Shown in pieces: positions 12,130-24,040 of a DNA stretch of 64,000 nt (position 1 is its first letter; each line of letters begins with the position of its first letter). Both the position numbers and the translations under genes were made by a program. The DNA is from Tamarix chinensis (Eukaryota; Streptophyta; Magnoliopsida; Caryophyllales; Tamaricaceae): NCBI GenBank assembly GCA_030549775.1, contig CM060181.1, positions 54,101,201 through 54,165,200 on the forward strand. The letters are read 5' to 3'. Below the pieces are notes generated by a model, which saw only the letters and a program-made list of their open reading frames with translations, was not told where the DNA came from and made no database searches.

Positions 12130-13600
12130 AAAGTTCCTTTAGCATTTCAAATCAATGTAACTTAAAATCAATTATGAATAATAATTTATACTTCCTATAT
12201 AAAACATTAGCTACGATATTTTCTTTATCATATATATGTTTGCTAGAGAACACAAAGGATTGTAAGAAACTTACCTACTTTACATGTGTTGGGATAACTT
12301 TAATTTGGCTATGTAAGTATTTTTAGAGTTTCATGATATGAATGTAGAAAAAATGACTCCATTTTTCTAGGCTAATAGTTCAACTTTCCCTATTTAATTT
12401 TCACTGAAATATGCAATATGCCTTTTTTCTTGTGAAAGTGATCCCCAATCCCTACCCCTTGGATCATAATTTACTTTAAATAGTAAGTCAAAATTAGGTA
12501 AGGATAACATTGGAGCATTAAAAAATTTAGATTTAAGAGTTTCAAAAGCTTTAGTGGCTATACTCCCCACTCAAACTCTCCTTTTTTAATAAGTTGAGTT
12601 ATAGGTAATACTATGGTGAGAAGGTTTTAATAAAAACATCTATAAAAACTATCTAACCCAGTAAAAATTCTCACCTCATGAATGTCCTTAGGAATAGGCC
12701 ACACTTAAATATGTTTAATTTTTGAGGGATCAACCTTAATGCCTTTTTTTCACTCACAATATAACCCAAAAATATAGCACTAGGAAGCATGAAATCATAG
12801 TTCTCTAATTTTCCATAAATTTTTCTATCCCTTAACCTTTCAAAGAAGTTCCTAAGTGTATTAGATATCATGTCCATTTTCACTATACACATGAATATCT
12901 AAGTAGGCCATAATAAATTTGCCAAGAAAAGGAGGAATGACTTCATTCATTAATCTCATGAAGGAACTAATTGCATTCCATAATCTAAAAGGCATGTCCA
13001 TCCATTCATAGAGGCCATATTTAGTTTTAAAAGCCTTTTTTCATTCATCCCCTTCTTTAATGTGCACTTCATGATATCCACTACATAAGTTTATCTTAGA
13101 GAGCACTTGTGCTACACTTAGTTCATCATGCATGTAATCAAACCTGGGGATAAGGAAATTATTTATTATTATATTGTTAAAAACTCTTGAATTTATACAC
13201 ATGTGCCAGGTTCTATCCTTTTTAGGGATAATTAAGACAAAAACACAACACAAATTGATACTTTCTCTAACATACCCTTTGTCTACTGACTCTTGTATTT
13301 ATTTTTAAAGTTCATTAGAATCATCTAGATTACTTCTATAGGCTGGTTTATTAAGCAAAGACATTCCAAGGATTAAATCAATAGCATTCTACATACCTCT
13401 TTTAGGTCATAATCTAGGTGGAAGATCATTTGGGAACGTATCATTAAATTCAACAAGTAGTCTAACAAGCTTAGGGTTATCATTTTAAATATCCTATATT
13501 TTAATTTCTTTCACTAACATAGCATAACATATACTTTTTCTTCAATATACGTAATCACACCATTTCATGTAAGAACAAGTTATTTTTAGAAGGTGGATCA
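12130..13600 (-). pseudogene. Reverse transcriptase and RNase H of element M
   Basis: Translation of the minus strand shows the PR-RT linker (LLVEFNDTFPNDLPPRL, near 13430-13480), LLNKPAYRSNLDD and DKGYVRES (near 13270-13370), then VLIIPKKDRTWHMCINSRV and LSKINLCSGYHEVHIKEGDE (13041-13253). [18 protein letters not shown] (near 12970-13040) is followed by the catalytic box, which reads [10 protein letters not shown] (near 12885-12915). One of the two Asp of YxDD is missing by an in-frame loss. [20 protein letters not shown] continues to 12671. The RNase H section keeps FKVNYDPRG and RHIAYFSEN (near 12400-12500). It is degenerate and inactive. LTR B sits just upstream in the protease-RT linker. 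Confidence 0.88.
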
Positions 13601-15099
13601 CTCATGCTAATGTCATCACATTTATAATGTAATACCCAATAATTTTATAAAATGGTTTAATGAGAAATTATACCAATTTTTGGCCTTTGATTTGATTTAA
13701 TATTTTGAATTGGTTTAGGATAAAGTTTGATTTGAAATCATGTTGAAAAATGAAGTTTATTGAGTTTTGCATACAAACCAATTAACTGGTTCCATGAAGC
13801 GGTTGAATATTTTTTCATTTCAAAAAATTTGGGTTCCTTGACTAAAACAATTAACTGGTTAGGGGAAATTGTTCAATTGGTGGCAGAATAGCTGATTGGT
13901 AGACCCAAACCCATAGACTGGTTTGTCTAACTAGTCATATTTTTTAGCTTGATTTTTTTATGAAAATTCCGTATACTAAAATGGAACCTTACTAACCTAT
14001 ACCAATTTTCCCTAAGATATTCCTAACCATTTTCATGATGCATTTAGTCCCAAAACATTGCCCCAAATTGATCTGGAGGTTGATAGGGATAATTGAGAGG
14101 GAGAGATGGCATTAGCATTGTCTTCTTCCTCCTCTCTCCTCTACATGATTCACAGATTAATGCTATGATCTTAGGTATATGTTTAACAGCTAGAAGATTA
14201 TTTTCACACTAGCCTTCCATTACTCCATTTATGAATGCTAATTCTGGTATAAGTAACATACATTCTCTAGAGACACCATTTGAGCTCTAGAGAATCGATC
14301 AGCAAATCCAGGATAAAATCCATCTATTCTACTCGAATTTGAAAGGAAAATGGTAAGGTTTTGAGTTGGTTCCTAAACCCTTAGTATTTCCTTTCAATTA
14401 GTTAGCTATAAATAACCCCAATCATCCTTGCTATACACCTTTCTTTTAACCATCAAATTTTCTATGTCTTGTATTCCCTATCGTCTTTCTATGCTTCAAC
14501 CCTTACCAATAAATCTCTCACACTCATCTGATCCTTCTTCTAGGATTTTCTTGTTTCAATTATTAAGCACAAAAGAGTTAGATTTTAGAAAAAAAGGTTG
14601 AGTGGTTTAGTTTAACTCTTCCCCTATTTTTGCCTTAATTGGTATGTTCTTATTACTTTATATTTTTATGTTTGAAATTTAATAAGGTTTTGGTGTAATG
14701 TATGAGTTTAAGTTTTTGGTTTTAAGGTTTTCAAAGTTGAGAATTCCCATATTTGGAATTTTTTGTTTTAAGGGAATTTTGCCTGCATCAAGTAAGTGAT
14801 TATTGCTTCTAATATGTTTAGCAAGTGTTATTGCATGTTAGGTGTTGCCTTTGGATGATTTATGCATGATGGTATGAATGAATATAGGTTATATAATTAA
14901 TTTGGATGATTAAATAGCATGGTTTGAGTGAAAGGCATAAAATTGGGTAAAAATAGGATATGATGATTATATGTTGAGAAATACATGTTATTCGAGTTGG
15001 AAATATGTTGGACTATGTTGATACTTGTTTTAATGTTGTTAAGAATGACTTATATGTAAGAATATGTATGAAATTTATTTTTTGGTGTTGTGTTAGGGT

Positions 15100-15410
15100 A
15101 AATCAACTGACCAGTTAGGTCAAACCAATCGATTAGTTCCGAGAATAGTTGACTGGTTGACCCAACCCATCGATTGTTAAGCCTGTAGAGACCTTGGTCT
15201 TGATCTCTGCTTAAAACTATCAATTGGTTGGGAAAAATTGATCAACTAGACCATGAACAGTCTATTGGTTGGCCCAAATTGATCGACTGGTTTGAGAAAA
15301 GCATGTGCTAGTTGATTCAAATAGATTAAATGATTGACCCAACCCAATCGACTTATTGGTGCAATTGATCGACTGGTTGGGCCAGATCGATCAACTAGTT
15401 CTATTGGTTT
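15100..15410 (+). repeat. Dispersed-tandem ATCGACTGGTT motif array in LTR B
   Basis: At least ten imperfect copies of a 10-12 bp motif (GATCGACTGGTT, GTTGACTGGTTG, AATCGACTTATT and similar), separated by 10-25 bp and often preceded by CCCAACC or CAAATTG. Related copies occur at 13780-13930. The array probably occupies the place held by AATAGTGG hairpin arrays in other giant LTRs, but I cannot align it to them. Confidence 0.55.
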
Positions 15411-15870
15411 GCATGATTTATTTGTTTTTGGTTTGGTTATGCTTTGAGGTTATGTTTGGGACTATACCATGATTATTAATAAGATAAAATGAAAATTTTA
15501 TCATGGGTAATTGGCCCAATGAAATGATCAAAATGGATCATAATTTATGGTATACTTTATGAGTAATGTAAAGGCTAGATGGGTATTTTACTTATGATAA
15601 GCAATTATATTGAGGAAATAATAATGAAAATTAGTATGAGATTGAATTAAATAAGATGGTGGATATGAAAAATATTGCCAAGGACAAATGGAAAATCTAT
15701 AGGGTGGAAAAATGGAAATAAAAAGATTGGTACGGATTATCATAGGAAATTGCCTTAATTGCTTTTTATGGGTCTTGTATGATCATTTATCTTTATGAAT
15801 AAAATAATAATCATGTAAAGAAAAGAAATTTAAGTTGATTATGGGTCTAGGTTACTCGATCCATGATTAG

Positions 15871-17248
15871 TGATAAGTGTGACTTTTACATCTTATTCCT
15901 AAGGTTTATAAGATTTTTTACCTTTAATTTCAGTCAGAATTCTCCCTTTTTGTTCTTGTTACTGCCTTTGTGTTGTGAAAATTTGCAGGGTCTCAAGCAA
16001 AAAAAGTAATCATGAAGGATGAAGAAAAAGAATAACCTTAAAGGGAGAAGAAAGGAGAAAAAAGGAGCAAAGAGGAGCAAAAGTTAAAGTGGAAAAAGAA
16101 AGAATGCATATTTAAAGTATATGGGTCTGAAAGAAGTGAAATTTAGACCAAGAAAAGGTCTTAATTTGGAGAAGTTTTCAACATCAAAGTTTTAGATATT
16201 TTTAATATCTTTCCAAAGCATTCAAAATCAGCTTAATCGGAGTTATGATGAAAAAGTTATGGTCAAAATACGAATCATTTTCAAAGCTGACACGAGAAGC
16301 CCATCGTTACGGAAACCCTAGCGATCCACGAGGCGGTAGTGTAAAAACTCTTATTCTAATATCTCAAGGCAGCCTCCACTCCCTCTCTTTTCTCTCTTCT
16401 CTATCCTCTTCCCCAATTCATCAAGATCTCTCTTGTAAATTAGAGACGGAGGTTCAAGAAGTTAAATTTTTGCAAGAATTTGTGAACATCAAGGGTATTA
16501 TCTAATGATATTTTCTTTATTTATGGAATCTCTTATTGTTTTTAATATTCTTGCTATGAATTTGATGGGCTAGATCTTGTGCTAAGGTGAAGGGTAATTT
16601 TTCCCGATCCTAATGTGTTGAATTATTGCATCCTTTTTTATTCAATTCATAATGTATGTGTTGTGTTATTGATTGATTGACAGATTCTTGAACCACGGCC
16701 GGGTTCTGATTTTCGGTGTGGGAAATACCGGTGAGATCGAGAGATAATCCAGTATTAGACCCAATAGCACAATGGGAGATTAAATTGTAGGTCGAGAGAC
16801 GATCGATTTGACCTCTTCAACAATAAAGGAGGAAACTTTATAGACTTTAATGCATTACATTCTATTAGACTCTAAGCTAGAGATAGTTAGGGCCATAGAT
16901 ATGTAATAGGGTGGTTGTGGCTTGAGAAAGCACAACACTTTCTATCCTTGTTGGCATGATTGATTATGATTGTTGAATTATTTTGTGATGTGATCTTCGA
17001 TTACATGTGAGGATCGGGGGCGATGAACCGGAACCTTAGCTCTTATATTTATTTGAGTGACTTGAGTGCTATTTTCCTTTCTTTTTAGCTTATTTAGTTA
17101 TTTTAGCTTACAATTTATTATTTCATATCATCTTGTAGTTTAGACATAGTTAAGTTCTATCATTGTCCTAGTGGTCATTCATCAATCCTTGTGGGATCGA
17201 CCTTGACTACTACTCTGACCCCGTGCACTTGCGGGTAGGAACGTGTCA
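15871..17248 (+). repeat. 5' LTR of the Athila-type element
   Basis: It starts TGATAAGTGTGAC and ends GGAACGTGTCA, giving TGA...TCA ends, 1378 bp. The end lies 6 bp before the primer-binding site. It contains the typical CCTTGTGGGATCGACC block near the 3' end (17188-17204). An 86-residue open frame at 16245-16505 has no family resemblance and is not called. A related LTR stands alone at 55815-57362. Confidence 0.85.
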
Positions 17249-17254
17249 AGTTTT

Positions 17255-17272
17255 TGGCGCCGTTGCCGGGGA
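17255..17272 (+). other. Primer-binding site (tRNA-Asp type)
   Basis: TGGCGCCGTTGCCGGGGA is complementary to the 3' end of plant tRNA-Asp and is the standard primer site of Athila-type elements. It follows the LTR end after AGTTTT. Confidence 0.9.
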
Positions 17273-17410
17273 TTGGCAGCGAGTGACATTAGGACTCAAA
17301 GAATTTATTGTGATCTAGACATTTATTTTTTTTTCTTTTTACATTCTTTTTTTTGTGGTTGACTAATCTTGGGTGTAAGAGTTCTTGATTTAGTGCAGGT
17401 GCATTAGTGC

Positions 17411-19110
17411 ATGACCCGCGCTAGTGGGGGTGATCTAGTGCCACTTGATCTCGAGATTGAGAAGACCATCTCACATTTACGCAGGTCACACACCACAAAT
17501 ATTGAAATGGAAACCAATACTCCACCCCATGATGGACAAATCCCACTACAAGAGCACATCTTACTCCAAGAACAAACTCCTATCCAAGAGCAAGCTCCCA
17601 TTCCTAGGTCACTTCGGGACTATGCTACACCAAGCCTTGATGGCTCAACCTCAAGCATATGAAGACCGGTCGTACAAGCTAATAATTTTGAGATCAAGCC
17701 TGCCATTATCCAGATGCTACAAACATCAGTTCAATTTGGAGGTAACCTTATTGAAGATCCCCACTCCCATATTGCTAACTTTGTAGAAATCTGTGACACT
17801 TTTAAGCTAAATGGTGTTTCTAATGATGCAATTAGGCTTAGATTGTTCCCTTTTTCGTTACGTGATAAGGCTAAGAGTTGGTTACACTCATTAGCCCCAG
17901 GGTCTATTACTACTTGGGACGATTTGATGAAGTCTTTCCTTTCTAGATATTTTCCACCATCAAAAACTGCAAAATTACGGAATGACATCACTACCTTTAT
18001 GCAAAATGACCTTGAATCGCTTTATGATGCATGGGAAAGGTTTAAGGATTTGCTTAGGAAGTGTCCACATCATGGCCTGCCTATGTGGCTTCAGATGCAA
18101 ACTTTTTATAATGGTATCTCTGCTACTAACCGTTCTATGATAGATGCAGCTGCAGGAGGTACCATTATGAACAAGACTCCAGAGCAGGTTTATGAGTTCA
18201 TTGAGGAGCTAGCTTCGAATTCCCATCAATGGCACTCCAAACGTGCCCCGATACAAAGGACTCCAGGAATTCACTCTTTAGATTCCATCACGGCATTAAA
18301 GGCTAAGATTGATTTGCTTGCAAAAAAAATTTGACAAAATTGGTAGTACTTCTTGTATGCAGGTACAAGCTAATGCACCTATGTGTGAGTTATGTGCTGG
18401 ATCACACTTAAGCACAGAATGTCAAGTTGGGAATCCCTTCCAACAATCTTATGATCAAGTGAACTACATGGGAAATAGTTATGGGAGACCAAACAATCCC
18501 TACTCCAATGTGTACAATCCTGGATGGAAAAACAATCCAAACTTTAGTTGGAGAAATGAAGTTCCTACAAAGCCTCTGGGATTCACACAACAACAACCAA
18601 CACCTCCAGCTCCTTTACCGCCCCAACAACCTCAATCTTCTTCCCTTGAAGAGATGATGTCCAAGTTCATCACTCGCACCGAGAGCAACCTTCAAAAACA
18701 TGATGCTCAAATTCAAGCTCATCTTCAGAAACAAGAAGCCCGCCTCCAAAATCAGGATGCATCCATCAAGAACCTAGAGGGATAGATTGGAAAACTTGCT
18801 AATGCCATTTCAGCGAGAGCACCTAACACTTTGCCTAGTAATACAATCATCAACCCCAAAGAGCAAATTAATGCAATAGCCTTGAGGAGTGGGAAACCAC
18901 TACTTGAACCATACCCTCAAGAACCCAAGGAAGATAAAGAAAAAGCTCCTGAAGAGAAAGTGCCTGAATCACAACCTGAGACAATCCACACTTCACCTCA
19001 AGAGGTAAATGCATATGTTCCTCCTCCTCCGTTTCCAGGTAGGATTGTACAACGCAAGTTAGATGCTCAATTTGTAAAATTTCTTGATATACTTAGAAAG
19101 TGCACATTAA
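17411..19110 (+). pseudogene. gag of the Athila-type element
   Basis: Capsid-like gag in one frame from 17411, with an in-frame TGA at 17660-17662. The retrotransposon gag core follows ([71 protein letters not shown]) to about 18250. At 18320-18327 a run of eight A shifts the frame; seven would keep it open. The next frame holds a zinc-knuckle remnant (CELCAGSHLSTEC, near 18385-18420) and a Pro/Gln-rich part. A coiled-coil-like QNQDASIKNLEG ends at a TAG (18783-18785) where the family has Gln, a C-to-T type change. It continues to ALRSGKPLLEP and FPGRIVQRKLDAQFVKF (to about 19105). It is inactive but well preserved. Confidence 0.93.
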
Positions 19111-19720
19111 CTTTCCGTTGCTTGACATTGTGAGACAGATACCCAGTTATGGGAAGTTTCTAAAGGACATAATCACTCACAAGAGGAAACTGGATGATTT
19201 TGAAACAGTAAGTTTGAATGAGGAATGCTCTACAATATTGCAGAACAAACTTCCTCCTAAGCTTAAAGATCCAGGAAGTTTCACTATCCCATGTGTAATT
19301 GGGGATTTAAAATTCGAGAAGGTATTATGTGATCTTGTGCTAGCATTAATTTGATGCCCTTCTCTGTTTTCAAGCGTCTAGGTCTAGGGGAACCAAAACC
19401 CACCAATATGTCCCTTCAGTTGGCTGATCGATCTATCAAATATCCGAGGGGCATTATTGAAGATTTTTTAGTTAAAGTGGACAAATTTATCTTCCCTGTT
19501 GACTTTGTTGTGCTAGATATGGAGGAAGACCACAAAGTCCCCCTAATTCTTGGTAGGCCTTTCTTAGCAACAGGACGTTCTCTTATAGATGTCCAAGAGG
19601 GTAAGCTCATTCTTCGTTTCCAAGGCGAAGAAGTCACTTTTAATGTATTTAAGAGCATGAAATACCCCTTAGATGATAACACTTGCTATTGTATTGATAT
19701 CTTAGATAATGTAATTGATG
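19100..19720 (+). pseudogene. Aspartic protease of the Athila-type element
   Basis: Frame-shifted continuation of gag: INFPLLDIVRQIPSYGKFLK, then LPPKLKDPGSFTIPCVIGDL (to 19310). The active-site region LCDLGAS is broken at 19330-19338 by loss of one G, so the frame moves on exactly at the catalytic Asp-Leu-Gly. The following frame reads MMPFSVFKRLGLGEPKPTN, QLADRSIKYPRGIIEDFLV and VPLILGRPFLATGRSLIDV. The last is the ILGRPFL flap block that is diagnostic of retropepsins. It is non-functional. Confidence 0.92.
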
Positions 19721-19721
19721 A

Positions 19722-20526
19722 TTGTTTTCAAGCAAGTGTTGTGCAGGATCCCTGGAAAGGTGTTTGGTTCAACAAAGAGAGTGGGAGAATGAAGAGAAAG
19801 AAGAAGAGGTTGTCCGATACTTGAATGTGCATCCACCATATGGTCGTCACACTATGGTCCCCTTACAAGGGCTAGAGAGGGCCCAGATTCCAAAATTGAA
19901 GTCATCTATTGAGGAACCTCCCACACTAGAGCTTAAGCCACTACCTCAGCATTTGAAATATGCATTTATTGGTCATAATGATATACTTCTCATCATTATT
20001 TCTTCATCTTTGACTAATTTGCAGGAAGAAAAATTGATGAGAGTGCTTAAGGAACGACAGAAGGCTTTCGGATGGACCATTGCTGATATTAGAGGGATTA
20101 GCCCTTCCATGTGCATGCACAAAATTCTCATGGAAGACAACCACAAGAAAGTGATCCAACCTGAAAGGCGATTGAACCCAACAATGCAAGAGGTGGTGAA
20201 GAAGGAGGTAATTAAGCTATTAGATGCAGGTATGATCTATCCAATCTCTGATAGCTCTTGGGTTAGTCCTGTCCAAGTGGTTCCCAAGAAAAGGGGAATC
20301 ACGGTAGTCAAGAATGATAATAATGAATTGGTGCCTACTAGAACTGTACAGGTTGGCTTGTTTGCATTGATTTTAGAAAGTTGAATGATGCCACTAGAAA
20401 AGACCACTTCCCCCTTCCCTTCATTGATCAGATGCTTGAACACTTGGCGGGGCATGACTATTATTGTTTTCTTGATGGGTATTCTGGTTATATGCAAATA
20501 CCTATTTCCCCTGAGGACCAAGAAAG
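19722..20526 (+). pseudogene. Reverse transcriptase N-terminal part of the Athila-type element
   Basis: The frame opens after a shift near 19740-19760. It runs through LELKPLPQHLKYAFIGHND, WTIADIRGISPSMCMHKIL, QRRLNP-type sequence (PERRLNPTMQEVVKKEVIKL) and YPISDSSWVSPVQVVPKKRG. Another shift near 20350 leads to CIDFRKLNDATRKDHFPLPF, FIDQMLEHLAGHDYYCFLDG and GYMQIPISPEDQE (to 20526). Then giant LTR C starts. The YVDD box, RNase H and integrase are absent. Order and wording are those of Athila pol. Confidence 0.92.
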
Positions 20527-21459
20527 TTGAAATGCCCCAAAAATATTTGTTTTAAGAAGTGTAATTAAATAAGAATTTATTAGGGGATCAATTTAATTAA
20601 TTATTTTTCTTGGAATAGGAAGAAATTATTTAGGGTAAATTAAGAGGAACTTTACAAATATTTTGCTAATTAAAAAGGAATTCAGGAAGAATCTTTTAAA
20701 AATCCTAATTTAGCCTAAAAATGAAATTTAATATTATTTTATTTAAAATATTTTTATTTTAAATATCTAAAATATTCTAATTAATTTAATTGACCCCAAC
20801 CTACCTATTTTTCTTTTTTCCCTTTTTCCTCTTTCTTTTTCTTTCTTCCTTTTTTGTTTTCTTTTTCTTTCTTTTCTTTCCTTCTTCCTTTTTCTCTTCT
20901 TTTTCTCCCGGTTGGGCCTGTCTACGACCCAATCTCTTCTTTCTTTCTTTTTTCTCTCCCGCCTCTTCTTTCTTCCTTTTTCTCTCCCGCTGCCCATCCT
21001 CGTGCTTTTTTTCTTTTCTTCCTTCGGCAACCAGAGCACTGTGTATTGCTTCTTTTCCCCCTGGAACGCCACATTCCATTTAAAATGTTTATAACTGGTG
21101 CCGACTGGCTTGGTTCTCCCTTTTTCTTTTCTTTCTTTTTCCCCACCTGGCCAGTTCACCTTATTCTTCCTCCTTCCTCCTCCACCGTCGACCTACAGCT
21201 CCGTCACCTCCCGAAATGGCACCGCTGGCTACGCTTGACTTGACCAACCATTTCTCCTCTCTTTCTCTTCCCCTTGAATCGCAGTTCAACCTGACCTAAA
21301 CCACTTTCCTTTTCTTCCATGCAAAACCCACCTTTTCCAGTGTGAAAAGTTGACCACGACTTGAATTTGCACCAGTTAATTGACGCCGCATGCTACCCCA
21401 AACCATACATGCATTTCCTTCCTGCTGACCCTCAAAACCCTACTTTCCCCTCCAAACTC

Positions 21460-21467
21460 TATAAATA
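21460..21467 (+). promoter_or_regulatory. TATA box in LTR C
   Basis: TATAAATA in the context CTATAAATACCCCC, 933 bp from the LTR start. The identical 14-mer recurs at the corresponding place in LTR K (59128-59141), and degenerate forms (CTATTTATTCCTCC, CTATTTTATTCCCCC) stand in LTRs E and F. This marks a shared core promoter, so U3 is about 1 kb and the rest of the LTR is probably transcribed. Confidence 0.65.
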
Positions 21468-22290
21468 CCCCCTATTGAGTGATCTTGAAACTTTTTTCCC
21501 CAGAACCCTAATAACCTACCATGCGCACCACCACAACTTCAGACGCCCTTTCCTCCGCCGTCAGCCAACTACGCCGCCAGATCTACCTACCTAAGTCTTC
21601 CCTGCACCGCCCTATAACTAACTGAACCACCCATCTCCCTTGATTCTTCTTGCATGAGCCACCACAGCTGTGCAAAGTTCCTTACCCAACCAGCCAAATT
21701 TTACCCCTGCAACCCTTTACGCCGTCGTCCACCACCACATCTGCCCCTATCACTACCTTCTGTACCTCCCAAAAATAGCAACCACCCTCCTCTACCTTCC
21801 CCTAACTTTCTTTTCTCCTTTCTCCTTCTCCTCCTCTCTTTTTCTGTTTCTCTTCAATTCGGCTGCTACCTCTGCCGCCGTGCGCCACCGTCACTTGTTG
21901 TGCCACCACCCAACTTTACTCCTCTCAGTCTAGGCTACCACCAACACCTCAACCACCACCCTCATTCTCCACCTCTTCTTCTCAAACCTTAACTTTTTCC
22001 ATTTCTTTCCTCTTTTCCGGCCACCGTTGCCACCGCCGTGCACCACCACCGGTGCCATCTATCTCCGCCGATTCAAGGTGAAATCCTAGACCCTCTCAGC
22101 CCTTCTACCCTATTTATTTAAGCTTATTCTATTTATTTTAATTTTTAACCTTTATTTGATTATTTTGATTATTATTATTATTATTATTATTTGGTTCAAT
22201 ATTAATGTTATTATTTCTTAGTAGGGTCAAGAGTTTATTTGAATTATTAATATTATTAGCATTATTATATGTTTTATTATCATTATCATT

Positions 22291-22309
22291 ATCATCATCA
22301 TCATCATCA

Positions 22310-22370
<61 letters not shown>
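22291..22370. repeat. ATC/ATT microsatellite in LTR C
   Basis: Seven ATC-type units (22291-22310) run into about twenty perfect ATT units (22311-22370). Looser ATT runs surround them from 22160 to 22720. The same kind of block occupies the corresponding place in LTR K. Confidence 0.95.
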
Positions 22371-22371
<1 letters not shown>

Positions 22372-23284
22372 TTACTATTACTATTATTTATTATGAGGGC
22401 CGAAGCCCTATTTTTATTTAAATAGTACGATTACTATTATTTTTATTATTAATATTATTACTACTACTATTATTAGTATTATTATTATTATCATTATTAT
22501 TAATATTATTATAAGTAATATGTGTTAATATTATTATTATTATTACTAATGGTACTTTTACTATTTTAGGGTAGAGTTGAAAATCCTACCTTATATTACT
22601 TTCGGTTTAAGTTATTTTATTATTATTATTATTATTATTTTATAATTTAATTATTATGTCATTACTATTATTAGTACTATTTTTATTAATAATGTCTTAA
22701 TGATATTATTAGTATTATTTTGGGTGGAGGATAGCAACCCTTATACCACCATCCGTTTTGAATCATAGTAATATTATTATTAGCATTTTTGGTATTATTT
22801 CGTGTAGTAATTATTAGTACAGTATTATTTTATTTAAAAACCTAGTCTTAGGATAAGTTAGTAAATAATAGTATTTTTAGTAGGAGGGAACCTAATTCTA
22901 GTTTTTCCTCATATAGGTGAGACCAGTCAAAGCCCTAAAGAGGCATAGGAGCGTGCTCTAAGACCGGTGACGTTTTAGGTAAGGAGTAACTAAGGCCGTT
23001 TGTGTATTATGAGTTTTATATACCATGCATGCCATGTGATATGAAATTATAATGTATTTTATGTGTAATTGTATATCTGTCATATATGCATCATGATATG
23101 GAGTTGTGGTAAGACCGTACATTGAATTGTGGCATATGTATTATGTGTATGGGTTGTGTTGTTATTGTGGTATGGTGTGGCCCATAAGACATACATGATA
23201 GGTTTTGTAATATGATGATGGAGAGTGTAATAATGTGGGGTTGGTTTGTGTGTTAGATGACCATGCATAGTGGCATCGAAAGAT

Positions 23285-23380
23285 GAATGGTGGAGTTAGG
23301 GTTTGCATGGGAGTTAGGGTTTGCATGGGAGATAGGGTTTGCATGGAGTTAGGGTTTGCATGGGAGATAGGGTTTGCATG
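23285..23380 (+). repeat. TTAGGGTTTGCATGG short tandem array
   Basis: Five copies of a 16-21 bp unit, GGGAGTTAGGGTTTGCAT with GAGATAGGG variants. The unit contains a telomere-repeat-like TTAGGGTTT core. Isolated TTAGGGTTTT words recur at the same level in LTRs E, K and H. Confidence 0.8.
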
Positions 23381-23669
23381 GAGGACATAAAGTGTGCATG
23401 AGAGAAAAATTTACGTGTAGAAAGTTGATATGGGGTGTAAGGAAGGTATTAGAAGTGTCGTATGAGGATTTGAAAACATTGGGTGGAAAATAGCATGTGG
23501 GATATTATAAGGGTATGGAGGAGACTTAGTTAGGGTTTTTTATGGTTAACTATGGGTTGTGGTGGTTAACTAGGGTTTGGAGGATGAGAATAGTAGAATT
23601 CAGTCATGCATGTCTGGGTGAAAGCTTCTGAATAAGATACTTAAGACACTAATCATTTAAAGTGAAAGA

Positions 23670-24040
23670 TTATTGAGCCGGGTCCAGCCGATCCATTGGT
23701 TAGGAATAGTGGTTAGGGTTCTTATCCTATAAGTGACTGATCCACGGGCGAATAATAGTGGTGTGGACCTGATGTCCCGCAAGTAACCGGCCCACCGGCT
23801 ATAATAGTAGGGGATCCTGAGCTTAATAAACACAAACCGGAATTTTGTTAAGGCACTTAAAAGACACTAATTACTTACAGTGGAAAATTATACGAGCAAG
23901 AACCGAACCGATCCACCGGTAAGGAATAGTGGTTAGGGTTTTACCCTATAAGTGATGGATCCACCGGCGAATAATAGTGGTGAGGACATGATGTCGCGCA
24001 AGTGACCGGCCCACCAGTTAAAATAGTGGGATGTTCCTTT
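23670..24040 (+). repeat. Hairpin array in LTR C
   Basis: Two superblocks opening with AAGACACTAATCATTTAAAG and AAGACACTAATTACTTACAG. They contain GATCCACCGGCGAATAATAG units. Stem-loops use TTAGG with CCTATAA, a different stem from those in LTRs A and E but in the same position. Confidence 0.7.

Larger units (their letters stand above)
15871..20527 (+). mobile_element. Athila-type Ty3/gypsy element, 3' truncated
   Basis: It contains a 5' LTR (15871-17248), an Asp-tRNA type primer-binding site (17255-17272), gag, protease and the first part of reverse transcriptase, all on the plus strand. The reading stops abruptly at 20527 in the RT, where giant LTR C begins. The rest of RT, RNase H, integrase and the 3' LTR are missing. 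The element lies in LTR B. The family is recognised from the primer site and the gag-PR wording. At 4.66 kb it is less than half of a usual Athila element. Confidence 0.9.

Noticed and set aside
16245..16505. 86-residue frame in the Athila-type LTR
   Set aside because: No family match and located in the non-coding LTR.
20767..21243. Lys/Glu/Arg-rich minus frames and Phe/Ser-rich plus frames
   Set aside because: CTT/TTC-rich tract of LTR C read in several frames.
22205..22396. Poly-Tyr/Ser frame
   Set aside because: ATT/ATC microsatellite translation.
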